64,000 bases of DNA from Marinomonas pollencensis (GTDB lineage: Bacteria > Pseudomonadota > Gammaproteobacteria > Pseudomonadales > Marinomonadaceae). The stretch is taken from positions 270,510-334,509 of the forward strand of contig NZ_QUNG01000001.1 in the NCBI RefSeq assembly GCF_003387375.1. Direction: 5' to 3'. This document shows positions 39,134-48,248 of the stretch, piece after piece. A program made the translations under genes and the position numbers. Under the pieces are notes generated by a model, which was not told the origin of the DNA, made no database searches, and was given only the letters and a program-made list of their open reading frames with translations. Numbering within the stretch: position 1 is the first letter of the stretch; every line of letters starts with the position of its first letter.

Positions 39134-40552
39134 ATGCCACTGAAGAAAACAGAAAAGCTCACGCAAGCCGCAAACACTTATAAATCAATTTTAAATGCCA
39201 TGGAAGAATGGGTGGTGATCGTCGACCATCAGTCAAAAATCTTTTTTATTAATCGACCTTATGCGCGCTTTTTAGGCGTTAAAGCCGAAGACGTCAAAGG
39301 CAAAAAAGTCACCGATGTGATCGAAAATACCCGTATGCACATCACGGTTCAAACAGGCAAAGCAGAACGTCTTTCCTTACAGAAAATCCTCGGCAGTAAC
39401 ATGATTGCCAGCCGCTTTCCGATCATCGAACAAGGGGAAGTCATCGGTGCTATTGGCACGGTCATTTTCCACGACACTCACGAGTGGAAGCAGATCAACA
39501 CACACATTAAAGCCCTACTAACCGAACAGGACTTTAATCATCAAAAGCAACTAACATCCGATAAAGCACTCTCTGGTGCTAGCTTCCACCTGAATGATGT
39601 GATTGGTGACAGTCAAATCATGAAGGCTTTGAGCGCTAAGGTGAAGCAGGTCTCATCTGGGGATGTCACTGTGTTAATTCGTGGGGAATCTGGTACCGGA
39701 AAGGAGCTTTACGCTCATGCTATTCATCAACTATCAGACCGAGCAGAATCTCCTTTTATTAAAGTAAATTGCGCGGCCATTCCTGAAAACCTATTAGAAA
39801 GTGAGCTGTTTGGTTACGAAGAAGGGGCCTTTACTGGTGCCAAACGGGGCGGCAAAGCTGGAAAGTTTCAACTCGCGAACGGTGGCACCTTATTTCTCGA
39901 CGAGATCGGTGACATGCCACTGCCAATGCAAGCCAAGCTACTGCGTGTATTACAAGACAGAGAAGTCGAATCGGTCGGTGGAACTCATGCCACTCCGCTC
40001 AATATTCGCTTAATTACCGCGACTCATCGCCCTCTCGAGAACTTGATCGCCTCGGGGGCGTTTCGTGCAGATCTGTATTACCGGATCAATGTGGTGTCGA
40101 TTGCTCTGCCCCCGTTGCGAGAACGTCGTGAGGACATTGCCAAGCTGGCCGACTTTTTTCTTCAAAAGTTGTCACGCCGCACCGGAAGGCGCGCCCCAAA
40201 ACTCACTGTGCAAGCGCTAACTGCAATGCTTGCCTATGATTGGCCTGGTAACATTCGCGAACTAGAAAATGTCATGGAAGCGGCGTTTTACACCAGTCAT
40301 GATAGAAAAATCCCCTTGTCGCTGCTGCCTGCTCAGCTGTCACAAACTCCCACTAACGTAGCACCAACAGCAACCGATATAACGGCCAGCCAAACGTCAG
40401 GCAGTTTAAAGGAACAGTTGAACGCCGCAGAAAGAAACATCATTAAAGCCGCACTGATTGAATGTGGAGACAATCGCACCAAAGCCGCCCAAAAATTGGG
40501 AATAAGCAAGTCCACTTTTTATGAAAAGATCGACAAATATGGGATAAGCTAA
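39134..40552 (+). CDS. Sigma54-dependent activator with PAS domain
   Basis: 472 residues from ATG 39134, which GGAG precedes by six bases (an ATG at 39122 lacks a site). N-terminal PAS domain at about 20-125 (WVVIVDHQSKIFFINRPYAR, RFPIIEQGEVIGAIGTV). AAA+ domain at about 155-390 with Walker A GESGTGKE, sigma54-contact GAFTGA, Walker B LFLDEIGDMP and NIRELENVME. C-terminal Fis-type helix-turn-helix RTKAAQKLGISKSTFYEKI. It should open sigma54 promoters of the TRAP/3-hydroxybutyrate operon that follows. The arrangement resembles HbcR-type regulation of hydroxybutyrate use in Pseudomonas. Confidence 0.92.
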   Translation: MPLKKTEKLTQAANTYKSILNAMEEWVVIVDHQSKIFFINRPYARFLGVKAEDVKGKKVTDVIENTRMHITVQTGKAERLSLQKILGSNMIASRFPIIEQGEVIGAIGTVIFHDTHEWKQINTHIKALLTEQDFNHQKQLTSDKALSGASFHLNDVIGDSQIMKALSAKVKQVSSGDVTVLIRGESGTGKELYAHAIHQLSDRAESPFIKVNCAAIPENLLESELFGYEEGAFTGAKRGGKAGKFQLANGGTLFLDEIGDMPLPMQAKLLRVLQDREVESVGGTHATPLNIRLITATHRPLENLIASGAFRADLYYRINVVSIALPPLRERREDIAKLADFFLQKLSRRTGRRAPKLTVQALTAMLAYDWPGNIRELENVMEAAFYTSHDRKIPLSLLPAQLSQTPTNVAPTATDITASQTSGSLKEQLNAAERNIIKAALIECGDNRTKAAQKLGISKSTFYEKIDKYGIS

Positions 40553-40593
40553 TCACCTTCTTTACAATAAAGCCACAAAACAACAAAAAAACG

Positions 40594-40680
40594 TCCGGAA
40601 AATCGGTCGCAGTCTGGAAAATCGGACTTCTTTTAGGGATTTTTGGCCCTTTATTTTGACTAATCGTCCGATTTTTCGGA
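40594..40680 (+). promoter_or_regulatory. Three upstream activator sites for the sigma54 regulator
   Basis: Three copies of a 13-base near-palindrome: TCCGGAAAATCGG at 40594-40606, TCTGGAAAATCGG at 40613-40625, and inverted CCGATTTTTCGGA at 40668-40680. The last differs from the first at one position after inversion. They lie roughly 75-160 bases upstream of a sigma54-like promoter and just after the regulator gene, the normal enhancer position. A weak AGGG/CCCT hairpin at about 40635-40650 lies between sites 2 and 3. Confidence 0.75.
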
Positions 40681-40753
40681 AAGATCACAAAAAGCACTCA
40701 ACACTTTATTAAACTGAAATATAACCAACTGAAATATAAGAATAATATTTTTG

Positions 40754-40768
40754 TGGCATCATTTTTGA
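40754..40768 (+). promoter_or_regulatory. Sigma54-type -24/-12 promoter
   Basis: TGGCATCATTTTTGA: the -24 element TGGCA and a -12 element TTGA, with GG and the expected GC separated by ten bases; the -12 has GA instead of GC. Position between the activator sites and dctP supports it. Confidence 0.6.
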
Positions 40769-40874
40769 TAGAAGATTTTACAGTGCGGCCGTCGTCTTGG
40801 GTTTCATTCACACCCATCACGTCTGCAAAGGATGCACCACAATGAAAGACAATAAAAATAATAGGATTACACTC

Positions 40875-41933
40875 ATGAAAAAAGCTCTGATTACCGCGAC
40901 CTGTCTCACCGGACTTACCTTCGCCACCGCTTCTCATGCCGACTTCGATAAGATTCGCTGGCAAGTTCCCATGGCATTCTCTTCTTCTCTAATCGCCCTT
41001 GGCGACACCATGCCTGAAGTTTCTAAAATGGTAAAAGAAACCAGTGGCGGTAGAGTAAATTTACAAGTCTTTGAACCTGGTACATTAATCCCTGCACTGA
41101 GTATTTTTGATAATGTCAGTTCTGGCAACTTATCGGCGGGCTACTCTTGGATGGGGTATGAATGGGGACAAATTCCTGCAGCGGCACTGTTCGGAGCAAC
41201 TCCATTTGGTCTAGAATCCAATGAGTTCACAGCTTGGATGTACTTCCACGGCGGCGACAAATTGCTGAAAAAGCTGTTTAAGCCTTATGATGTTTACCCT
41301 ATTCTTTGTGGCACCATCAGCCCAGAAGCGGCAGGTTGGTTCCGTAAAGAAATTAAATCTGTGGATGATCTAAACGGTCTTAAATTCCGTGCCGCAGGCC
41401 TTGGCGGTGAAATCATGTCTGAATTTGGCATGTCGATTAACGTCTTCCCTGGCGGCGAACTCTACCAAGCATTGGAAACCGGCGTATTAGACGGCACCGA
41501 GTTCTCTATCCCTACCGTAGATGAGCAGCTTGGTTTCTATCAAGTGGCGAAACATTATTATCTGCCTGGCTGGCATCAGCCTTCTACCAATCAGTTCCTT
41601 TACATCAACACCAATGACTGGCAGAAGCTGAATAAGCAAACCCAATCATTGATCGAAAACAGCTGTATGGCGGCCAATACCCTTGCAATTTCGAAGTCCG
41701 AAGCACTGCAAGGCGGCATATTAGCTAAGTTCGAAGAGAAGGGTGTGAATTTACATCAGTATTCTCCTGAAATTCTCAAAGCGTTCGAAGCGGCAACCGA
41801 TAAAGTCATGGCGAAACACTCCCAAGAAGACCCTCAATTTGCAGAAATTTATACGTCAATGAAGGCCTTCCAGAAAGAGCATCGCCCATGGAAAAAATTG
41901 GGCTACTTGCCACGTGATTGGGATACAAAATAA
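40875..41933 (+). CDS. TRAP transporter solute receptor (DctP) of the hydroxybutyrate operon
   Basis: 352 residues from ATG 40875 (AGGA eight bases upstream); an ATG at 40842 also has a ribosome site and is a real alternative. Signal peptide KKALITATCLTGLTFATASHA, then DFDKIRWQVPMAFSSS. Family features: GGRVNLQVFEPGTLIPALSIFD near residue 55, LKFRAAGLGGEIMSEFGMS near 170 (carboxylate-binding arginine), PGGELYQALETGVLDGTEFS. This sequence style is that of TRAP receptors for larger or lactate-like acids. With the dehydrogenase at the end of the operon, 3-hydroxybutyrate is the most likely ligand; that is inference. Confidence 0.88.
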   Translation: MKKALITATCLTGLTFATASHADFDKIRWQVPMAFSSSLIALGDTMPEVSKMVKETSGGRVNLQVFEPGTLIPALSIFDNVSSGNLSAGYSWMGYEWGQIPAAALFGATPFGLESNEFTAWMYFHGGDKLLKKLFKPYDVYPILCGTISPEAAGWFRKEIKSVDDLNGLKFRAAGLGGEIMSEFGMSINVFPGGELYQALETGVLDGTEFSIPTVDEQLGFYQVAKHYYLPGWHQPSTNQFLYINTNDWQKLNKQTQSLIENSCMAANTLAISKSEALQGGILAKFEEKGVNLHQYSPEILKAFEAATDKVMAKHSQEDPQFAEIYTSMKAFQKEHRPWKKLGYLPRDWDTK

Positions 41934-41958
41934 CTCTATTTGACACTCTGTTTAGTGA

Positions 41959-41993
41959 GTCGGCATGGAAGCACCTTCCATGCCGACGTTTTT
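41959..41993 (+). terminator. Strong intercistronic terminator-like hairpin dctP-dctQ
   Basis: GTCGGCATGGAA (41959-41970) pairs perfectly with TTCCATGCCGAC (41976-41987) around a five-base loop, and GTTTTTT follows. It is a complete intrinsic terminator inside the operon, 26 bases after dctP. Most likely it lets much more receptor mRNA than permease mRNA be made. Confidence 0.8.
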
Positions 41994-42030
41994 CACTGGG
42001 TGCTTGCGCCTAGAATCAAAGGAGAAAAGT

Positions 42031-42633
42031 ATGCCTGATCATACTAACGAGCTGGATTTGGCGGAAATTGAAGCCTCTTTATCAAACTCTAACCTAAACC
42101 AGTTACCACACACAAAACTCTCAAGACAGATCGAATCTATCATCGAAAAAATCGGCCAATACTCCTCTTGGTTATGGTTGATACTGATGTTGCTTATCGT
42201 CGGCAACGCACTGATGCGCTACTGCTTTAACACCACTTTTGTCGCCTTAGAAGAACTTCAATGGCATCTCTATGCGGTGGGCTTCATGCTCGGCCTTTCT
42301 TACTGTTTTATCCATGACGGTCACGTTCGTGTTGATGCCCTAGCAGAGCACTGGTCACTTAGAAAAAGAGCTTGGATAGAGGTCTTCGGACTGACTTTTT
42401 TACTGCTGCCTTTTTGCATTGTTATGTTCAGTTACGCCCTACCATTTGTAGAGCGAGCGTATCGAATGAACGAGGTTTCCCCTTCTTTTGACGGGCTTCC
42501 TATGCGCTGGGTGATCAAATCTTTCATCCTTATTGCCTTAGCCTTATTAATGATCGCGGCAACATCCCGCTGGCTGCGCTGCGTCTCTTTTCTGCTCAAG
42601 GCGCCTAGCAATCAAAGCCAAACAACACACTAG
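42031..42633 (+). CDS. TRAP transporter small permease, DctQ type
   Basis: 200 residues from ATG 42031, chosen because AAAGGAG precedes it; the longer frame from 41965 begins inside the hairpin. About four membrane helices. Family stretch GNALMRYCFNTTFVALEELQWHLYAVG near residue 60 has the arginine-aromatic and glutamate positions of DctQ, and CFIHDGHVRVDALAEHW follows. The N-terminal 35 residues are polar and acidic, longer than usual. It pairs with DctM encoded 17 bases downstream. Confidence 0.87.
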   Translation: MPDHTNELDLAEIEASLSNSNLNQLPHTKLSRQIESIIEKIGQYSSWLWLILMLLIVGNALMRYCFNTTFVALEELQWHLYAVGFMLGLSYCFIHDGHVRVDALAEHWSLRKRAWIEVFGLTFLLLPFCIVMFSYALPFVERAYRMNEVSPSFDGLPMRWVIKSFILIALALLMIAATSRWLRCVSFLLKAPSNQSQTTH

Positions 42634-42650
42634 TTTTTTAGGGGTAGAAT

Positions 42651-44012
42651 GTGTTCGAAACATATGAGTTTTTAGTCCTTGCCATGCTCGGCAGCTTCAT
42701 CTTACTGATTTTCTCAGGCTTTCCTGTTGCTTGGGTGTTGGCTGGTTTGGCCATCGTCTTTAGCGTGATTGGTGTTTTATCGTCTCAATACCTGGATTGG
42801 GACACCTACTATATGAATGATTGGCGTATTTACGGCACCATAATACAAAGGATCTATGCTCAAATGAGCAATTGGGTTCTGGTCGCCTTGCCCATGTTTA
42901 TCTTTATGGGGTTGATGCTGGAACGCTCTGGTGTCGCGGAACGCTTAATGGTCAATTTTGTAAACCTATTTGGCCGCTTTCGCGGTGGACTAGGCGTGGC
43001 GGTTATTCTGATTGGTATCTTGTTTGCTGCCTCTACCGGGATCGTGGGCGCCTCTGTGGTACTGTTGGCCATGCTGTCTATGCCAGTTATGCTTGAACAA
43101 AAGTACTCGCCTTCGTTTGCCAGTGGTATTGTTGCTTCTTCTGGCACCTTAGGTATTTTGATTCCACCCAGCATCATGCTAATCATCATGGCAGATCAAC
43201 TGTCACTGTCCGTTGGTAACCTTTTCATGGGCGCGTTAATGCCCGGTTTATTACTCGGCTCCTTGTATATTGTTTATGTGATTTTAACCGCAATTTTTAA
43301 CCCAAAAGTTTGTCATCCCCCATTGGATTTACCGCCGATCAGTAAAGAACTGGTTTGGTCAACAGTGAAAGCTGTATTCCCACCTTTAGCACTGATTCTG
43401 TCTGTTTTAGGATCTATCTTTATGGGCATAGTCTCGCCAACAGAAGCCGCTGGGGTGGGCGCATTTGGTGCGACTTTATTAGCGATTATTAATAAACGTT
43501 TCAACCTCACTATGCTGGCAGAAGTGTGCCGAAAAACCACTATCACTACCTCATTTGTGTTTGGTATTTTTCTTGGTGCTACCGCCTTTGCCGTGGTGTT
43601 AAGAACATTAGGCGGCGATGAGTTTATTAGCAGTCTATTACAGAGCATTCCCCTGTCTCCGTCTGGCATCATCATTGTCATCCTCTTGATCGCTTTTGTC
43701 GCAGGCTTCTTCTTAGACTGGCTTGAAATCAGCCTAATTCTATTGCCTTTGGTTGGTCCTGTTGTGGTCGCTCTAGACTTTAATTTGGTGTGGTTTGTGG
43801 TGTTGTTTGCTCTGGCGTTACAAACATCATTTTTGACCCCTCCCGTCGGTTTTTCACTCTTCTATTTGAAAGGTGTCGCCCCTGCTGGTGTAACGACCAT
43901 GCATATTTACAAAGGGGTTATCCCGTTCATTTTATTGCAATTATTAGCCGTATTTCTGGTCTTTGCCTTCCCAGATCTGGTGCTTTGGTTGCCTAAAGTC
44001 ATCTATGGCTAA
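42651..44012 (+). CDS. TRAP transporter large permease, DctM type
   Basis: 453 residues from a GTG start with AGGGG six bases upstream. About 12 helices. Signatures: FLVLAMLGSFILLIFSGFPVAWV near residue 7, ERLMVNFVNLFGRFRGGLGVAVI near 95, ASTGIVGASVVLLAMLSMPVML near 125, GTLGILIPPSIMLIIMADQLSL near 165 and LQTSFLTPPVGFSLFYLKGVAP near 390. The extra loop near 50-70 (TYYMNDWRIYGTIIQRIY) matches the larger-loop subgroup seen for mannitol/chloroaromatic and pyruvate-like TRAP systems. Third gene of the operon. Confidence 0.92.
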   Translation: MFETYEFLVLAMLGSFILLIFSGFPVAWVLAGLAIVFSVIGVLSSQYLDWDTYYMNDWRIYGTIIQRIYAQMSNWVLVALPMFIFMGLMLERSGVAERLMVNFVNLFGRFRGGLGVAVILIGILFAASTGIVGASVVLLAMLSMPVMLEQKYSPSFASGIVASSGTLGILIPPSIMLIIMADQLSLSVGNLFMGALMPGLLLGSLYIVYVILTAIFNPKVCHPPLDLPPISKELVWSTVKAVFPPLALILSVLGSIFMGIVSPTEAAGVGAFGATLLAIINKRFNLTMLAEVCRKTTITTSFVFGIFLGATAFAVVLRTLGGDEFISSLLQSIPLSPSGIIIVILLIAFVAGFFLDWLEISLILLPLVGPVVVALDFNLVWFVVLFALALQTSFLTPPVGFSLFYLKGVAPAGVTTMHIYKGVIPFILLQLLAVFLVFAFPDLVLWLPKVIYG

Positions 44013-44031
44013 GCCTGACAGTCTTGTTTGA

Positions 44032-44052
44032 AGGGCGCTCATTGGGCGCCCT
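44032..44052 (+). repeat. Intercistronic hairpin dctM-bdhA
   Basis: AGGGCGC (44032-44038) pairs with GCGCCCT (44046-44052) seven bases apart, between dctM and the dehydrogenase gene. No T-run, so probably an mRNA-stability element. Confidence 0.4.
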
Positions 44053-44068
44053 GGTTTGGAGAATAAAA

Positions 44069-44842
44069 ATGAATAAAAAAACCGTTCTAATTACCGGCGC
44101 GGCGAGCGGCATTGGGCTAGAAATCGCCCATGCCTTTCTGGACGCAGGCATGCAAGTGGCTATTTTAGACTTTAGCCAACACGCCATTGATAACGCTAAA
44201 AGCCAAGTTTCTGACTTTTCAAATGAGTGTGCTTTTTTTATCTGTGACGTGACCAACGAAGACCAGTTTCTCGCCGCGATTGACGAGGCGGTAGCGAGGT
44301 TCGGCCACATTGATATCTTGATAAATAATGCTGGGGTACAGTACATAGCCCCAATCGAGGAGTTCCCTTCGGACACCTATCGAAAGCTTATTGATATCAT
44401 GTTAATCGCCCCTTTCATCGCCATCAAAAAAATACTGCCTTTGATGAAGAAGAAAGGCGAAGGCCGAATTATTAACATGGCGTCCATTAACGGTTTAATT
44501 GGCTTTGCCGGTAAAGCAGGCTACAACTCGGCGAAACATGGTGTTATTGGCTTAACTAAGGTGTCGGCATTAGAAGCAGCGCCTTTTGGTGTTACCGTCA
44601 ATGCCCTATGCCCAGGCTATGTAGACACTCCTTTAGTCAGAAACCAGTTAGAAGGACTTGCCAGCACTCGAAATGTGCCGCTTGATGATGTGTTAGAAGA
44701 AGTAATATGGCCGTTGGTGCCTCAAAAGCGCTTACTCAGTGTCAAAGAGATTTCCGACTATTGCTTATTTCTTGCCAGCCCATCCGCCAAAGGTGTAACA
44801 GGGCAAGCCATCGTGATTGACGGTGGTTATACTGCTCAATAA
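44069..44842 (+). CDS. bdhA: D-3-hydroxybutyrate dehydrogenase (short-chain dehydrogenase)
   Basis: 257 residues from ATG 44069, with GGAGAA upstream. NAD-binding LITGAASGIGLEIAHAF near residue 7, the NNAG motif in ILINNAGVQYIAP near 88, and the catalytic Ser/Tyr/Lys in NMASINGLIGFAGKAGYNSAKHG near 140. LCPGYVDTPLVRNQ near 185 and the C-terminal GQAIVIDGGYTAQ are typical of 3-hydroxybutyrate dehydrogenases. It oxidises imported 3-hydroxybutyrate to acetoacetate, which the nearby CoA-transferase and thiolase can finish. Last gene of the sigma54-controlled operon, 57 bases after dctM. Confidence 0.88.
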   Translation: MNKKTVLITGAASGIGLEIAHAFLDAGMQVAILDFSQHAIDNAKSQVSDFSNECAFFICDVTNEDQFLAAIDEAVARFGHIDILINNAGVQYIAPIEEFPSDTYRKLIDIMLIAPFIAIKKILPLMKKKGEGRIINMASINGLIGFAGKAGYNSAKHGVIGLTKVSALEAAPFGVTVNALCPGYVDTPLVRNQLEGLASTRNVPLDDVLEEVIWPLVPQKRLLSVKEISDYCLFLASPSAKGVTGQAIVIDGGYTAQ

Positions 44843-45005
44843 TAGCAAAAGGAATAAATCGTAAAGTACATTGCGCTAGGCTTTTCAGGCCATGGGGTAA
44901 GCAGCGCAAAGTGTTGCTATACGCTGTTTCGTTAAGAGCGAGAAGAGCCAAGAAATACTTGTTTTGCCTCCACTTGGCTAATGGAGAAAATCGGTTGCTG
45001 CAATA

Positions 45006-45044
45006 CTCCTTCCCTGTCGATAATATCATCAGACAGAGAAGGAG
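45006..45044. terminator. Hairpin between bdhA and chemoreceptor gene
   Basis: CTCCTTC plus CTGTC (45006-45018) pairs with GACAG plus GAAGGAG (45032-45044), one mismatch. It lies in the 236-base gap between convergent genes. No clean T-run, though CTTTTTGATC follows on the plus strand after 45050. Nothing else is seen in this gap. Confidence 0.5.
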
Positions 45045-45078
45045 AGATCAGCCTTTTTGATCCATTAGTCAATCAATA

Positions 45079-47190
45079 CTAGAGTACAAACTTACTCACC
45101 AGCTCTTTCATTCGCCCTGAATAAGATTCAAGTTGCTGGCTGGTCTCATTTGATTGCGTGGCACCAGAAGCCGTTTGACTTGCTACCGCAGTAATATTAT
45201 TGACATTAACACTGATACTGTCTGTCACACTGCGCTGTTGCTCAGCTGCACTGGATACTTGGATAATAAGATCATTAAGCTCATCGATATTATCTAAGAT
45301 TTCTTTTAGCTTCTGGTTGGCATCAAGGGTTTTCGACTCGGACTCTTCTGCTTTTTCACTGCCCTGCTTCATAGCCTCTACCGCCTCTAGGGCGCTCGCT
45401 TGTAAACGCTCTATTTGATCTTGTATAGCAGAAGTCGATTCTTGTGTTCGTTTTGCCAGTGAGCGAACTTCGTCCGCTACCACAGCAAAGCCACGCCCTT
45501 GTTCCCCCGCACGAGCGGCCTCAATAGCGGCGTTCAGGGCCAATAAGTTGGTTTGCTCTGCAATCTCTCGGATAACATCCATAACAGTTTGAATTTCTTG
45601 ACTATCACGGCTGACACGATTGATCACATCGCTAGAGTACTTAACGTTCTGCGATAAGGCTTGCATCGCCCCATTGGATTCATTGAGTACTTCTTGCCCT
45701 TGACCGGCAATGCTCTTCATCTCTTGAGTAGATTGCGCAGCGGTAATCGTATTATCCGCCACATTCTGTGCCGTCGCACTCAGCTCTGTTAACGCCGATG
45801 CCAATTGAATAACATCCTCTTGTTGCTGACTCGCACCTTGTAATGTTTCTGCTGAGATAGCGGCAGATTGACTCGCAAACGAAGTAATCTGGTTACTTGA
45901 ATCAACCACTTGCTTTAATAACGGTTGAATTTGATCTAAGAACTGATTGCATGCCTTACTTAATTGCCCAACTTCATCAGCTGATTGATGATCTATTCGT
46001 TGTCGAAAGTCTCCCTTCGCAACAAGGCTCATAAATTGGGTCAACTTTTTAATCGGTTTCGATATTTTTCCCGATAACCACCAAATGATAACGATGGAAA
46101 GTAAGGTAATAAGCAAACCAGCAGCAACAAACCATACAGTTTGAGTAAATTGCTTTTCGTTGGTTGCTTTATTAAGAGCCAAGAAGTCCGCCATCACAAC
46201 GTCTTTTGGTACACGAACCCATAACGCCCAGTTTTCAACCCCTTTGCCAACTTTAATACTGCTAACCGCTTCAAAATACCCTTCATTGGCTGAACTAAGT
46301 AACTGAAACTTTTTCTGCGTCATGGTAGCAAGGAGACTATCCGCTCTATTGTTAAAGGCGGCAGAGAGTTTTTTCCCTGAATACTCTCCATTACTATCCG
46401 ACACAATGGTGCCATTACGGCTAATAATCATGACTTGACTCTGACCATGATATAACTCATTGCTTAATTCACTAGAGATAGTATCGAAGCTCTTAAGGGA
46501 GATATCTAACCCTGAAATCCCCATAAACTGACCCTTTACCATAATCGGATGGATAATAGAGGTCATCATAGTGTCGACGCCATTTACCGGATAAGAATAT
46601 GGGTCCAAAACACAAGCTCGCTGGGTTTGCTTTGGGCAGAGGTAATATGCCTCAGCACTGACGTTACTTTGTGTATCGTCATAACCTTCCATAAGCTCCA
46701 CAACCCCCCCACCATCTTTAGAGTTGGTCCAATAAGGAACCAAACGCCCGTTGCGATCATTGCCTGTTGCCGTTTTGCCACGATACTCAGCGTCTCGCCC
46801 ATCCAAAGCATTTGGCTCCCAACCAGTATAAACCCCTAAAAGGTCAGGCTGTTCAATGATTGTATTTTTAAGAACCGCATTTATCCCATCTCTTAAATTC
46901 GAGTAATTAGCTTGAGAATCCGCTGTTTCCTTTAAGCTACGAAATGTATTCGCCATGCTTTCACTTAAGACAAACGACTGCTGCATTAAATTACTAATAT
47001 GCTGCGCGCTATTATCTAAGCGACCTTCCAACTGCTTTTCAAAGAGGTCATTTACTAAACGACCTGTATTTTCTTGCACATTCTCATGCAGCTGTTTATT
47101 GGACAAAAACGAAAACACAGATAGAAAGAAAATTGCACATAATGTGGATAAACCTGAGAATGTGGCAATTTTTAATTGGATTGACTTCAC
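45079..47190 (-). CDS. Methyl-accepting chemotaxis protein, dCache type
   Basis: 703 residues from a GTG start with GGAG six bases upstream. N-terminal helix near 10-28; periplasmic dCache_1-like region about 35-340, containing [17 protein letters not shown] and [21 protein letters not shown], typical of amine or amino-acid sensing Cache domains; second helix near 350-372 ([20 protein letters not shown]); HAMP about 373-425; cytoplasmic signalling domain to the end with hairpin tip [26 protein letters not shown]. The C-terminus has no CheR-tethering pentapeptide. Ligand unknown. Transcribed alone. Confidence 0.92.
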   Translation of the reverse strand: MKSIQLKIATFSGLSTLCAIFFLSVFSFLSNKQLHENVQENTGRLVNDLFEKQLEGRLDNSAQHISNLMQQSFVLSESMANTFRSLKETADSQANYSNLRDGINAVLKNTIIEQPDLLGVYTGWEPNALDGRDAEYRGKTATGNDRNGRLVPYWTNSKDGGGVVELMEGYDDTQSNVSAEAYYLCPKQTQRACVLDPYSYPVNGVDTMMTSIIHPIMVKGQFMGISGLDISLKSFDTISSELSNELYHGQSQVMIISRNGTIVSDSNGEYSGKKLSAAFNNRADSLLATMTQKKFQLLSSANEGYFEAVSSIKVGKGVENWALWVRVPKDVVMADFLALNKATNEKQFTQTVWFVAAGLLITLLSIVIIWWLSGKISKPIKKLTQFMSLVAKGDFRQRIDHQSADEVGQLSKACNQFLDQIQPLLKQVVDSSNQITSFASQSAAISAETLQGASQQQEDVIQLASALTELSATAQNVADNTITAAQSTQEMKSIAGQGQEVLNESNGAMQALSQNVKYSSDVINRVSRDSQEIQTVMDVIREIAEQTNLLALNAAIEAARAGEQGRGFAVVADEVRSLAKRTQESTSAIQDQIERLQASALEAVEAMKQGSEKAEESESKTLDANQKLKEILDNIDELNDLIIQVSSAAEQQRSVTDSISVNVNNITAVASQTASGATQSNETSQQLESYSGRMKELVSKFVL

Positions 47191-48248
47191 TAATTACTCC
47201 TTTTTATTTTAGGGATTACAAGTCGCTTATTTAATGCTTGAAACGCCATTCTTATGTAACACAGTGTAACTGTGGCGCGGATTGTAATCTGCTTTTCCTA
47301 TTCTGACTATGGCACTTTCATAAATTATTATTTTTTACTTAAATTCAATTTTTTCTACTTTATAAATCAAAATTAATCAAAATAGCCAATAGTTTGTTAA
47401 GCGTAGCCACTCAAAAAATGCGAGAAGCCCTAGCCGACAGAGCTAGCAGGTTGCGTTCAGAACGCTCAATCCATTACCCATCCACAGCCTAGCTAACGAG
47501 AATAATTACTTTATTTTCAATAACTTAAAAAACAACTCACCAAGATATCGCCTTTGTGGCTTTTCTATTACGAATAGAAAAAGACACTCTTGGCAAGAGT
47601 ATTATCCATCGCCCTTGTTACATTCAAAATATCGATGCTTAATACCCCCCATTACCAAGAAAGTAAAAAAACAACGTTTTTTTCTATAATACGATGAGGT
47701 AGAGAGTTACTTCTTATTCAATCGAAGCAAGATATTAAACTAATTAAGACATCTGTACGGAACGTCAAACTGTTGAATGAGTTCATCTCGACACAGAATG
47801 GTGTGTATGATGCTTATGCACTTTTTATGGAGATAATCCCCCACCTCAGCCTCATACGCGGTTACATAACCGTTAAAGCAGAGCAAAAGATATAGGCATA
47901 ATGCTATGTCTCATTTTCTGAGCCTATTCCATTAAATAGAAGTCTTTACGCTTCACCATATGAAAGCTGCTCAGCGCTGATACGTTTTTTCGATTTGATC
48001 TATCCAGCTGTCTAGTATGAAGAGTTTGATTGGCCGCCAGCAGAAAGGTTTTCCCCTATCACCACTGAATACCTCCCCTTCCTTGTCTAATGAGCTAGTC
48101 TCAATGAGCAAGGAACACCGTTAGAAGGCAGTGCTATTTTGAAAAAAAACCCCAATGTCGGCTTACCAACGATTGGGGTCTTCGCTTAATAAAAGCATTA
48201 AGGCTATAGAAGGTACGAGTTAAGGCACCCTACCTTTTCAAAGTTTCG
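47191..48248. other. 1.06-kb region without a confident gene
   Basis: Between two chemoreceptor genes on the same strand. It contains the promoter of the 45079 gene at its left, the terminator of the next gene at 48142-48179, and AT-rich sequence. A startless 65-codon plus-strand frame at 47698-47895 (ELLLIQSKQDIKLIKTS... to a TAG) reads like protein and may be the tail of a lost gene, but a minus-strand frame (47740 to about 47910) overlaps it and neither has a start or ribosome site. A short hairpin ACTCTTGGCAAGAGT lies near 47585. Confidence 0.35.
48142..48179 (-). terminator. Intrinsic terminator of chemoreceptor gene
   Basis: ACCCCAAT (48149-48156) pairs with ATTGGGGT (48172-48179); eight A at 48142-48149 give the minus-strand U-tract. 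Serves the gene ending at 48249. Confidence 0.88.
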
